Notes under the pieces: model-generated | Database searches by the model: none | What the model was told of the DNA's origin: nothing | What the model saw: only the letters and a program-made list of their open reading frames with translations | Shown: piece by piece, positions 1 to 8,246 of the stretch | How positions within the stretch are numbered: position 1 is the stretch's first letter | Layout of the letters: the number at the start of each line of letters is the position of its first letter | Translations under genes and position numbers: made by a program | Assembly (NCBI GenBank): GCA_964543545.1 | Contig: CAZIYT010000001.1 | Location: 1,240,001-1,304,000, forward strand | Source: UBA4416 sp964543545 | Lineage (GTDB): Bacteria > Bacteroidota > Bacteroidia > B-17B0 > Aurantibacillaceae | DNA length: 64,000 nt | Direction: 5' to 3'

Positions 1-3000
1 TTGTGGCGACACCAACACAAACCAATGCAAACTGTGGTTCCAGTAATGGTGCTGCCAGTGTATCCGCTACAGGCGGTACGGGTGCTTATACCTACAGCTG
101 GACGCCAAGCGGTGGCACAGCAGCAACAGCAACCGGCCTGGGCGCGGGTGGCTATACCGTTACGATCACAGATGCCAATTCATGTACCAAAGCACAGACA
201 TTTGTTATTTCGTCAACAGGAAATATTTCCGGTGTGATCACCACAACAGCCGTGAGCTGTAATGGTGGCAACAATGGTGTGGCCTCTGTGGCAGCCAGCG
301 GCGGAAGCGGTGCTTATACCTATACCTGGATGCCTTCCGGTGGCAATGCCGCCACAGCATCGGGCCTCACTTCTGCGATCTATACCGTTCAGGTAAAAGA
401 TGCAACGGCTTGTACGGTGACCTTTACGGCAAACGTTGCTCAACCGGCAGCCTTAACCGTGAGCACAACGTTTACAAATATAAGCTGCAATGGTGCTGCC
501 AATGGTATGGCGACGGCTTCCGTAAGCGGTGGTACCGGCGCTTATACCTACACATGGGCACCTACAGGTGGTAATGCAGCGACAGCCTCAGGTCTTGTAC
601 CGGGTACTTACACGGTCAATATCAAAGATGCCAATAACTGTACACTCTCCTCTACGGTTTCTATTACACAACCGCTCGCACTGAGCGCAGCCATTTCAGG
701 AACAAATATATCCTGTAATGCCGGCACCAATGGTGTGGCGAATGTAACCGTGAGCGGCGGCACGGGTGCCTATACCTACAGCTGGACACCTACAGGCGGA
801 ACCGCGGCGACAGCTTCGGGCCTGGGGGCAAACAATTATACGGTAACGGTGAAAGACGCGAACCTGTGTACGATCACACGCACGATTGCCCTGACGGAGC
901 CGACTGCCCTGACAGCAGTCTCTTCTCAGACGAATGTGACCTGTAACGGAGCTAACAACGGTGCTACAAGCATTGTTGTATCCGGAGGAGCAGGTGCTTA
1001 TACTTATTCATGGGTTCCTGCAGGAGGTACGGCTTCCACAGCAAGCGGCATGGCACCTAACAATTATACGGTAACCGTGAAGGATGCTAATAACTGCAGC
1101 ATTGTCCGTACCTATACGATCACGGAACCGGCTTTACTGGTAGCGACCGTAAGCAATACCAATATTGCCTGCAATGGCGCAGCTAACGGTATTGCGACAG
1201 CTTCTGTTAGCGGTGGCACAGGCGCTTACTCTTATACATGGGCGCCTACAGGTGGCAATGCAGCGACAGCATCAGGTCTTGTACCGGGTACTTACACCGT
1301 AACGGTGAAAGATGCCAACAACTGTACGCTTTCCCGTACGGTTTCTATTACACAACCGGCGGCTCTGAGCGCAACGATTTCCGGAACAAATATCTCCTGC
1401 GGCGGCGGCACCAATGGTGTGGCGAATGTATCCGTGAGCGGTGGCACAGGTGCTTATACCTATAGCTGGACGCCTACAGGCGGAACAGCTGCAACGGCAA
1501 GCGGCCTGGCGGCAAACAACTATACGGTAACGGTGAAAGACGCGAACCTGTGTACGCTTACACGTACCATTGCCCTGACCGAACCGGCTGCTATGACAGC
1601 GGTGACTTCTCAAACCAACCTGAGCTGTAACGGCTCTAACAATGGAGCGGCCAGCATTACGGTATCGGGTGGAGTCGCTTCTTATACTTATTCATGGACT
1701 CCTTCGGGTGGTACGGCCGCCACAGCGACAGGCCTTGCTGCCAATATCTATACGGTAACGGTGAAGGATGCCAACAACTGCAGCATTGCCCGTACTTATA
1801 CCATTACGCAGCCTGCGGTACTCGTAGTCGCCATGAGCCATACCGACATTGCCTGCAACGGTGCCTCCAATGGTATGGCAACGGCTTCTGTAAGCGGTGG
1901 TACAGGTGCTTACAGCTATAGCTGGACACCGGGCGTTGCCACCACATCGCTTGTTAGTGGCATGGCTCCGGGAATGTATACGGTAACTGTAAAAGATGCG
2001 AATCTTTGCCAGACTACCGGAACGGTATCTATCACACAGCCTGCGGCCTTAACGGCTACCAGCAGCCAGACTAATGTGGTCTGCAACGGTGGTGCCAATG
2101 CTTCGGCAAGTGTAACGGTATCGGGGGGTACAGGCGCTTACAGCTATACCTGGATGCCAACGGGCGGAAGCGCTTCTTCGGCAAGCGGATTGATGGCCGG
2201 TAGCTATAGCGTGATGGTCAGCGACGCCAACAACTGTATGCTTACGCAAACACTGGCGATCACACAGCCGGCAGCCATCGTTGCTGCTGTGAGCCATACA
2301 AACATCAGCTGCTTTGGATTAACCAACGGCGCGGCAAGTGTAGCTGCCAGCGGTGGCACAGGTGCCCTGACGTATACCTGGATGCCTGGCAGCAGCAATG
2401 CTGCAACCATCAGTGCCCTGGGTGCTGGAACCTATACCGTCAACGTAAAAGATGCCTCTAATTGCCAGCTCAGCTCTACTGTCACCATCATAGAGCCTGC
2501 TGCTATTATGTACACACAAAACCTGTCGATCTGCCAGGGCGAGTCTGTAACTGTTGGAACCAGCACTTATACGGCAGCCGGCACTTATACCAATGTACTG
2601 GTATCAACGGGCGGTTGCGATAGCACCGTAACAACCGTGCTGACCATGAGTCCGCCTCCGACCCTGACCCTGACTGCAAGCAGCACGACGGTATGTGCCG
2701 GAACAAGCGCGACCTTAACGGCTACGGGTGCTACAACCTATACCTGGACCAGTGGTGTGACGAATGGTGTAGGATTTACGCCTGCTGCCACGCAAACCTA
2801 TACTGTAACAGGTGCTAACGGTGGTTGCATCTCGACTTCAACGATCAGCATCAACGTGAATCCTAAGCCGATGGTAGCCGCCAATGTGACGGCAACCCTG
2901 GTTTGTTCGGGAAGCGCTGTAACGCTCAGCGGTACCGGCGCCACAACCTATACCTGGACCAATGGCGTGACGAATGGCACGGCCTTTAATCCGACGGTAA

Positions 3001-3356
3001 CAGCAACGTATACGGTAACCGGAACCAATACCAATGGTTGTACGAATACAGCCATGGTAACGGTAAGCGTAAACCCTTGTACAGGTATTGAAAGCTACAA
3101 TGCCGCTGTAACCGTAGCGGTGTACCCTAACCCGGTAAACAGCACCGCTGTGGTAAACATCAGTCATTTCGACCAGGTATCTTCCGGCACACTGAGCCTC
3201 GACCTGTACGACAGCACCGGCCGCATGGTGAAACAGGTGAGCATTACGGAAGCTGAAACGGTACTGAGCCGCGAAGGTCTTGCCGACGGGATTTACTATT
3301 ACCACATTAGTTCTGACGGATCACCTCTCCTGAAAGGAAAACTGATCGTTCAGTAA
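1..3356 (+). CDS. SprB-repeat adhesin with T9SS type A sorting domain (5' partial)
   Basis: This is the C-terminal 1117 residues or so of a larger cell-surface protein; the reading frame is open from the first full codon, so the start lies upstream. It holds eleven SprB-type repeats of about 76 residues (core SCNG..NG.A, then SGGTGAYTYSW.P, then YTV.VKDAN.C), followed by two PKD/Ig-like modules around residues 870-1035. The last 80 residues have the type A T9SS sorting signature (VYPNPV near the start, then LYDSTGRMV, G.YYYHI and a final K.IVQ), so export through the outer membrane and attachment at the surface are expected. In gliding relatives SprB is a motile adhesin; other SprB-repeat proteins are general adhesins. 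The repeats are nearly identical as DNA and show a higher-order period of 684 bp. Confidence 0.93.
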   Translation, partial: VATPTQTNANCGSSNGAASVSATGGTGAYTYSWTPSGGTAATATGLGAGGYTVTITDANSCTKAQTFVISSTGNISGVITTTAVSCNGGNNGVASVAASGGSGAYTYTWMPSGGNAATASGLTSAIYTVQVKDATACTVTFTANVAQPAALTVSTTFTNISCNGAANGMATASVSGGTGAYTYTWAPTGGNAATASGLVPGTYTVNIKDANNCTLSSTVSITQPLALSAAISGTNISCNAGTNGVANVTVSGGTGAYTYSWTPTGGTAATASGLGANNYTVTVKDANLCTITRTIALTEPTALTAVSSQTNVTCNGANNGATSIVVSGGAGAYTYSWVPAGGTASTASGMAPNNYTVTVKDANNCSIVRTYTITEPALLVATVSNTNIACNGAANGIATASVSGGTGAYSYTWAPTGGNAATASGLVPGTYTVTVKDANNCTLSRTVSITQPAALSATISGTNISCGGGTNGVANVSVSGGTGAYTYSWTPTGGTAATASGLAANNYTVTVKDANLCTLTRTIALTEPAAMTAVTSQTNLSCNGSNNGAASITVSGGVASYTYSWTPSGGTAATATGLAANIYTVTVKDANNCSIARTYTITQPAVLVVAMSHTDIACNGASNGMATASVSGGTGAYSYSWTPGVATTSLVSGMAPGMYTVTVKDANLCQTTGTVSITQPAALTATSSQTNVVCNGGANASASVTVSGGTGAYSYTWMPTGGSASSASGLMAGSYSVMVSDANNCMLTQTLAITQPAAIVAAVSHTNISCFGLTNGAASVAASGGTGALTYTWMPGSSNAATISALGAGTYTVNVKDASNCQLSSTVTIIEPAAIMYTQNLSICQGESVTVGTSTYTAAGTYTNVLVSTGGCDSTVTTVLTMSPPPTLTLTASSTTVCAGTSATLTATGATTYTWTSGVTNGVGFTPAATQTYTVTGANGGCISTSTISINVNPKPMVAANVTATLVCSGSAVTLSGTGATTYTWTNGVTNGTAFNPTVTATYTVTGTNTNGCTNTAMVTVSVNPCTGIESYNAAVTVAVYPNPVNSTAVVNISHFDQVSSGTLSLDLYDSTGRMVKQVSITEAETVLSREGLADGIYYYHISSDGSPLLKGKLIVQ

Positions 3357-3372
3357 TTCAAAAGAATATGTG

Positions 3373-3413
3373 AAAAATCCCCGTCATGAAAACCGTGACG
3401 GGGATTTTTGTTT
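3373..3413 (+). terminator. Rho-independent-type terminator after the SprB-repeat gene
   Basis: The arms ATCCCCGTCA and TGACGGGGAT are separated by a short A-rich loop and flanked by A and T runs, so the hairpin can work in both directions. It starts about 17 bases after the stop codon. Confidence 0.8.
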
Positions 3414-3415
3414 AA

Positions 3416-3545
3416 GCCCTTGTTGGTGTTTTTTACCAACAAGGGCAAGGGTGAACCCAGCGCCAGGGACAGAGCGATTTGTCTGAGCTCCTTTGTTTGT
3501 CCCGAAGGGCAAACGAAGAGCGAGTCGTGATGGCCCTCCAGGCGC
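3416..3545. repeat. Two intergenic hairpin elements (repeat-like DNA)
   Basis: This fills most of a gene-free gap of 306 bases. The first hairpin (3416-3446) has perfect 12-base arms GCCCTTGTTGGT / ACCAACAAGGGC. The second block (3460-3545) is closed by GCGCC..GGCGC ends and has an inner hairpin TTTGTCCC-gaa-GGGCAAA at 3496-3513. Open frames here on both strands have no start context or recognisable product. I read it as non-coding interspersed repeat DNA. Copies elsewhere in the genome would confirm this. Confidence 0.45.
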
Positions 3546-3662
3546 CCAAAACATGAATAGAATGATAACATGATACCGCTGTAAAGCCAATACATCAAAA
3601 TCCCGGATTCATGAGCCATAAAAACTTTATCTTTAGCCTGTAAAGAATTACCTGAAAAAAAG

Positions 3663-4535
3663 ATGAAGGTCAGCGGTTTCACGATCATACGCAATGCATT
3701 GAAGTTCGATTACCCCGTGGTGGAAGCCATTACGTCCATCCTGCCCTTATGCGACGAGTTTGTGGTGGCAGTAGGCAACAGCGAAGACGATACCCTGCAG
3801 CTGATCCGGAATATCAACTCCCCCAAGATCAGGATCATTGAAACGGTGTGGGACGATTCCCTGCGCCAGGGCGGGCAGGTGCTGGCGATTGAAACCAATA
3901 AGGCCTTTGATGCCATCAGCGCCGATACCGACTGGTGCTTTTATATTCAGAGCGATGAGTGCGTGCATGAAAAACACCTGCCTTCCATCAAAGAAGCGAT
4001 GCTGAAATATAAGGACGACCGACAGGTGGACGGGCTTTTGTTCAACTATGTGCATTTCTACGGAAGCTACGGCTATGTAGGCAATTCGCGCCGCTGGTAC
4101 CGGAAGGAGATCCGCGTTATTAAAAATGATAAAACGATCCGCTCGTATAAGGATGCCCAGGGTTTTCGCAAAACGGATAATTCCAAGCTGAGGGTGAAGC
4201 CCATCAGCGCTGAGATCTACCACTACGGTTGGGTAAAGCCACCGAAGGCGCAGCAAGCCAAGCAGGAGCACTTTCACAAGATGTGGCACGATGATGAATG
4301 GATGAAGAAACACATTGCCGCCACCGAAGAGTTTGATTACTCACAGATCGACAGCCTCGAAGCCTTTAAGGGGACGCATCCTGCGGTGATGCAGCCACGG
4401 GTGAATGCCCTCAACTGGAAATTCAGCTTCGATCAATCGCAGATCAAGCTGAGCCTCAAGGATAAGCTGCTGCTCTTTATCGAAAAAACAAGCGGCTGGA
4501 AAGTGGGGGAGTACCGCAACTATATCAGTATTTAA
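3663..4535 (+). CDS. Glycosyltransferase, family 2 (GT-A fold)
   Basis: A 290-residue cytoplasmic or membrane-associated glycosyltransferase. The N-terminus (GFTIIRNALKFDYPVVE) and the following nucleotide-binding strand (EFVVAVGNSEDDTL) are typical of the GT2/WcaA fold. YIQSDECVHEKH near residue 100 sits where the metal-binding DxD is normally found, here as SDE. The rest (VGNSRRWYRKEIRVI, then YHYGWV) matches the small subgroup of Bacteroidota GT2 proteins with an acceptor-side His/Trp-rich loop. No membrane segment is seen. The gene stands alone between intergenic repeats and an envelope gene, so its acceptor (surface polysaccharide, lipid or protein) cannot be told from context. Confidence 0.75.
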   Translation: MKVSGFTIIRNALKFDYPVVEAITSILPLCDEFVVAVGNSEDDTLQLIRNINSPKIRIIETVWDDSLRQGGQVLAIETNKAFDAISADTDWCFYIQSDECVHEKHLPSIKEAMLKYKDDRQVDGLLFNYVHFYGSYGYVGNSRRWYRKEIRVIKNDKTIRSYKDAQGFRKTDNSKLRVKPISAEIYHYGWVKPPKAQQAKQEHFHKMWHDDEWMKKHIAATEEFDYSQIDSLEAFKGTHPAVMQPRVNALNWKFSFDQSQIKLSLKDKLLLFIEKTSGWKVGEYRNYISI

Positions 4536-4608
4536 CAAACGGGCCTTTGGGACAAACAGCCGATTCTGTTGTTTTTTTGTATCTTTAATTCCATTAAAAT
4601 TTTACAGG

Positions 4609-7089
4609 ATGAAAAGTTGTTTTCTCTTTAGCTTCCTATTATTTTGTTTCGGCTTGTTTGCGCAGGAGCCGAAGGCAATCAAAAAGCAGGCCGACGCCGA
4701 TTTTAAGGCAAAGAAATACGAGGCCGCTATTGCCGCTTATTCCAAACTCACCTCTGCCGTTCCTAAGGATGCCGATGTATTTTATAACCGGGCTGTCAGC
4801 TATGAGAAAACCAACCAGGTGGAAGCGGCTATTGCAGATTACCTGGTATTCCTTGACATCGAAAAAAAGGATAAGGTTGTTCATTTGAAAGTAGCTGATC
4901 TGTATATGAAGCTGGCGAAGTATAAGGAAGCCAATGACATGCTTGAAAGGCTCCTGGTGTTTGATAAGGACCATGTGCCGGCTTTGCAACGCTCGGCTTA
5001 CTGCCTCATCATGTTGAAGGACTTTAACAAGGCGGTGGAAAGAGCCGACCTTGCCATCAAAGAAGATTCGAAAGACGATGGCGAGCTGACCGATGTGGCG
5101 CATTACTACCGGGCCATTGCCAAAGACAGCTTGCACGATTACCCGGCAGCGTTAACGTCGTACAAGAGAGCTATTGTTATTGTAAAGACCCGCGAGATCA
5201 ACCGCCTGAAAGCTTTGCCGAAATACAAGCCCTACTATGTGAATCTCGGAAAAGTGCAGAACACGACGCGCTCCTACGACGAGGCGATCCAGAATTTCAA
5301 CGAGGCGATTCTGCTCGATATTCCGGATACGATTCAGCCTCCCAATTCGGAAGTGTATTATTACAACAGCTTGGCCTATTTCGCCAAGTCGGATTACAAT
5401 AACTCTATCGGGAATCTCAACAAAGCCATCGTTCTGAACGGAAAAAGTGCGAAGCTTTTCTTTCAGCGCGGCCTCGTGTATAAGGCCACCAGCCAGTACC
5501 AGAGCGCCATCAGCGATTTTACCAAGACCTCGCTGCTCGATGAGAATAATGCCTTGGCGTGCCTCTACAAAGGGCAGTGCGAGATGGAGCTTGGGAATTT
5601 TAAAAACGCCATCAAAGACCTGAAGACCTGCCTGAAGCTCGAGCCTGCCAACAACGAAGCGAAGAATTTGCTGAAGCAAGCCGACTCGAAGTACTACCTC
5701 GCCAATAAGGAGAGCGACCCGCCACAGATTAAAATTTCCTATCCTGCCATTGATCATAACAATTTCACCAACGTGTACGTGAACCAGATCACACTCGTGA
5801 TCGAAGGGCAGATCATGGATAAGAGCATGCTTAAATCCATCGTGATCAACGAGCAGGAAAAGGAATTTGATAAGGAAGCCACAAATCCCGAGTTCAGATT
5901 TGTGCTGAAAACGGAGAACCTGAAAAAAGTGGAAATGACGGTGACGGATATTTACAACAACGTCAGCACGAAGACCATTAAGATCGGCCACATTGTGAGC
6001 GAAACCCGCGCTATTGTGAGTCTCCAGGGGATCATCCTCAGCAACGACGGCTCCGGAAAGCCACTGATCAATAAGCAGATCTTCCTCACCAACCAGAAAG
6101 GGGAGGAGTTCTACGAAGGCAGGACCGATAGCAAGGGCTACTTCATCTTTGAGAACCTGCCGGTGGATAAGGACTACCTGATCCAGGTGGAAGAGAGCGA
6201 TGCACAGATGAGGCAGACGGGCTTTATACTGGCCGACAAAAGCGGGAAAGCCGTGATGAAATCCGCCCCCTCGGCAAACAGTAAGAACAGCTTTTCCTTT
6301 GAATTATTGCAGGTAGATGCAGCGACGATGAGCCTGATGTCGATTGATGATGTACCGCTGATGGTCAACATTTCGGGGCGCTTGATGGGAATGACCACCA
6401 CGCAGGTGCCTTTGCCCGGCGTCTCGCTTCAGTTGGTGAAAGGAAACAACGAAGTTGTCACGCGCAAGACGGACGAGAACGGCTATTTTATGTTTACCAG
6501 CCTGAAGCCGGGCGAGAATTACTCTTTCCGGATCGACGCCGAAGAGGCGAAAACCATCAATACCACTAAAGTGCTCATCCTTGATTACAAAGGCCAGGTG
6601 CTGAAGGTGATCTCGAAGAACGATGCCGGATTCTTCGAATACAAATTGCTGGACATCGAAAAAACGCAGCTCAGCACCATTGCGGAGCCCGATCCCTGGG
6701 CCAACATCACCTTTGCCATCAAAGCGAAGAAAGAGCTGTCGATCATCGAGAACATTTATTACGAGTCGGGATCCTTTGCAGTGCCTAAGTCTTCGGAAGC
6801 CATCATTAATAAAGCGGTGGATGCCCTCAAGGCCAATCCTAAGCTGACACTACAGGTAGAGTCGCACACCGATGCGATGGCCGGTGATGAGTTCAACCTC
6901 GACCTGTCGCAAAAAAGAGCGGTGAGCGTGGTGGATTACATCCAGTCGAAAGGCATCGATAAAAAGCGCCTCATTGCCAAAGGTATGGGTGAAACGGCCC
7001 TTACCAACCAATGCGCCAACGGCGTGGAGTGTTCGGATGCGGAGCATAAGCAGAACCGGAGAACGGTGTTTAAGCTGATTGCGAATTAA
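4609..7089 (+). CDS. TPR / Ig-like / carboxypeptidase-regulatory / OmpA-domain envelope protein
   Basis: An 826-residue periplasmic or outer-membrane-associated protein. Domains in order: signal peptide (1-18, ending LFAQ), a TPR array (about 20-365), an Ig-like strand domain (about 370-462), two carboxypeptidase regulatory-like domains (about 465-540 and 585-680), and an OmpA peptidoglycan-binding domain (about 714-826; NIYYESGSFAV, then VESHTDAMAGDEFNLDLS and QNRRTVF). The layout recalls PorE, the T9SS protein that ties the secretion complex to peptidoglycan, and related OmpA-TPR proteins. PorE also has a WD40 propeller between the TPR and CRD parts, which is absent here. Most likely it anchors an outer-membrane assembly to the cell wall. 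A role in T9SS is an inference from the layout only. Confidence 0.82.
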   Translation: MKSCFLFSFLLFCFGLFAQEPKAIKKQADADFKAKKYEAAIAAYSKLTSAVPKDADVFYNRAVSYEKTNQVEAAIADYLVFLDIEKKDKVVHLKVADLYMKLAKYKEANDMLERLLVFDKDHVPALQRSAYCLIMLKDFNKAVERADLAIKEDSKDDGELTDVAHYYRAIAKDSLHDYPAALTSYKRAIVIVKTREINRLKALPKYKPYYVNLGKVQNTTRSYDEAIQNFNEAILLDIPDTIQPPNSEVYYYNSLAYFAKSDYNNSIGNLNKAIVLNGKSAKLFFQRGLVYKATSQYQSAISDFTKTSLLDENNALACLYKGQCEMELGNFKNAIKDLKTCLKLEPANNEAKNLLKQADSKYYLANKESDPPQIKISYPAIDHNNFTNVYVNQITLVIEGQIMDKSMLKSIVINEQEKEFDKEATNPEFRFVLKTENLKKVEMTVTDIYNNVSTKTIKIGHIVSETRAIVSLQGIILSNDGSGKPLINKQIFLTNQKGEEFYEGRTDSKGYFIFENLPVDKDYLIQVEESDAQMRQTGFILADKSGKAVMKSAPSANSKNSFSFELLQVDAATMSLMSIDDVPLMVNISGRLMGMTTTQVPLPGVSLQLVKGNNEVVTRKTDENGYFMFTSLKPGENYSFRIDAEEAKTINTTKVLILDYKGQVLKVISKNDAGFFEYKLLDIEKTQLSTIAEPDPWANITFAIKAKKELSIIENIYYESGSFAVPKSSEAIINKAVDALKANPKLTLQVESHTDAMAGDEFNLDLSQKRAVSVVDYIQSKGIDKKRLIAKGMGETALTNQCANGVECSDAEHKQNRRTVFKLIAN

Positions 7090-7100
7090 GTCCCCATCGC

Positions 7101-7173
7101 ACGTCATTGCGAGTTTAGCAATCCCACCATCTATGAGATGGCTTCACCTCCTGACGTCGGTTTGCCATGACGT
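7101..7173. repeat. Intergenic palindromic repeat (ACGTCATTGCGAG type)
   Basis: The ends ACGTCATTGCGAG and TTTGCCATGACGT form an imperfect inverted repeat, with a smaller hairpin CCATCTatgAGATGG inside. Sequences starting CGTCATTGCGAG and ending near GCAATGACG occur as interspersed repeats in many bacterial genomes. It lies between two convergent genes, where it could also act as a terminator. Confidence 0.6.
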
Positions 7174-7180
7174 AAAACCA

Positions 7181-8236
7181 TCAATACATCGCCAGGGCCT
7201 CGCTGATCTGCTCTTCCGTGATGCCGCTTTTTAAGGTGTAAGCACCGATAGAATCAGGCAGTGCAAAATTCAACTGGCCGTCTTCGTTTTTCTTATCATG
7301 GAAAATGTATTCAAACAAGAGCTTTTTAGTTTCGGCCGTTAGCTTGATCTTAGTGTAGATGGCATCGATGTAGCCGCAGATCTCATTCAATTCTTTTTTA
7401 GTGATCAGTTTCAGCTGCTGGGCAATCATGCTTTCGATGATCATGCCCAGGGCAATTGCTTCGCCGTGCAGGATATCCTTCTTTTGCTTCAATAGCGCGC
7501 TTTCCAGGGCATGGCCCACGCTGTGCCCGAAGTTCAGCGATTTGCGGAGGTCGTTCTCGTGCAGGTCTTTTTTGACGATGGCATTCTTCAATTCGATGGC
7601 ATGCGTGATCAGCTCTTCCGAATAGAAATGGGCGATGGTATCCGATTGCTTGATGTCGTTCCAGAAATCAACATCGGCAATGAGCGCGATTTTGATGACC
7701 TCGGCATAGCCATTGCGCACATGCCTTTCCGGCAGGCTTTCCAGGAACACCGGGTTTACAAAAACACCTTTGGGTTCGTAAGTCGTGCCGATATGGTTTT
7801 TGATGTCTTCAAAATCAACCCCTGTTTTTCCGCCGACACTGGCGTCCACCATGCTGAGCAGCGTCGTTGGAATATTCACGAAGTCGATGCCGCGCTTGAA
7901 GGTAGAAGCCACAAAGCCTCCCAGGTCGGTGATGACACCCCCGCCGAGGTTGAGGATGAGGCTTTTTTTATCGGCTCCCGCATCGGTCAGCGCGCCCCAC
8001 ACCTGCATGCAGGTTTCCATGTTCTTGTGCTGCTCGCCGCTTTCCAGCTCTATGATCTCCGCCTCGTTCAGGATCGGGCAGTTGAAGAGCAGCGTTGGCA
8101 GGCAATGCTCAAAAGTATGTTCGTCGCAGATTAAAAAATAATGGGTGTAGGATGATTTTTTAAGAAAGGCATTGAGAGCATCCAGGCTTTTTTCGCCAAC
8201 ATAAACAGAATAGGAGGTGGATTTGATAACTGACAT
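7181..8236 (-). CDS. aroB: 3-dehydroquinate synthase
   Basis: This enzyme converts DAHP to 3-dehydroquinate, the second step of the shikimate pathway, in the cytoplasm with NAD+ and Zn2+. At 351 residues it has the usual length. Visible motifs: NAD-binding GGGVITDLGG (98-107), IPTTLLSMVDASVGGKTGV (122-140), RNGYAEVIK with the metal-ligand Glu179, and NFGHSVGHALE with His238 followed by LHGEA with His257, which should complete the Zn site. HDKKNEDG near the end is the conserved substrate-phosphate loop. It starts 10 bases after the cytochrome gene on the same strand, so the two are probably co-transcribed although their functions are unrelated. Confidence 0.96.
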   Translation of the reverse strand: MSVIKSTSYSVYVGEKSLDALNAFLKKSSYTHYFLICDEHTFEHCLPTLLFNCPILNEAEIIELESGEQHKNMETCMQVWGALTDAGADKKSLILNLGGGVITDLGGFVASTFKRGIDFVNIPTTLLSMVDASVGGKTGVDFEDIKNHIGTTYEPKGVFVNPVFLESLPERHVRNGYAEVIKIALIADVDFWNDIKQSDTIAHFYSEELITHAIELKNAIVKKDLHENDLRKSLNFGHSVGHALESALLKQKKDILHGEAIALGMIIESMIAQQLKLITKKELNEICGYIDAIYTKIKLTAETKKLLFEYIFHDKKNEDGQLNFALPDSIGAYTLKSGITEEQISEALAMY

Positions 8237-8246
8237 AATAAAAAAA

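Noticed and set aside
1..2500. CRISPR array
   Set aside because: The repeats are 228-bp coding units with an open frame and 76-residue protein periodicity, not short repeats with unique spacers.
3350..3694. Minus-strand open frame between the adhesin and the glycosyltransferase
   Set aside because: It covers a terminator and two hairpin elements and extends into the next gene; it is better read as repeat DNA.
7511..8134. Long open frame on the plus strand within aroB
   Set aside because: It lies opposite a certain gene and its translation shows no domain; it results from the codon use of aroB.
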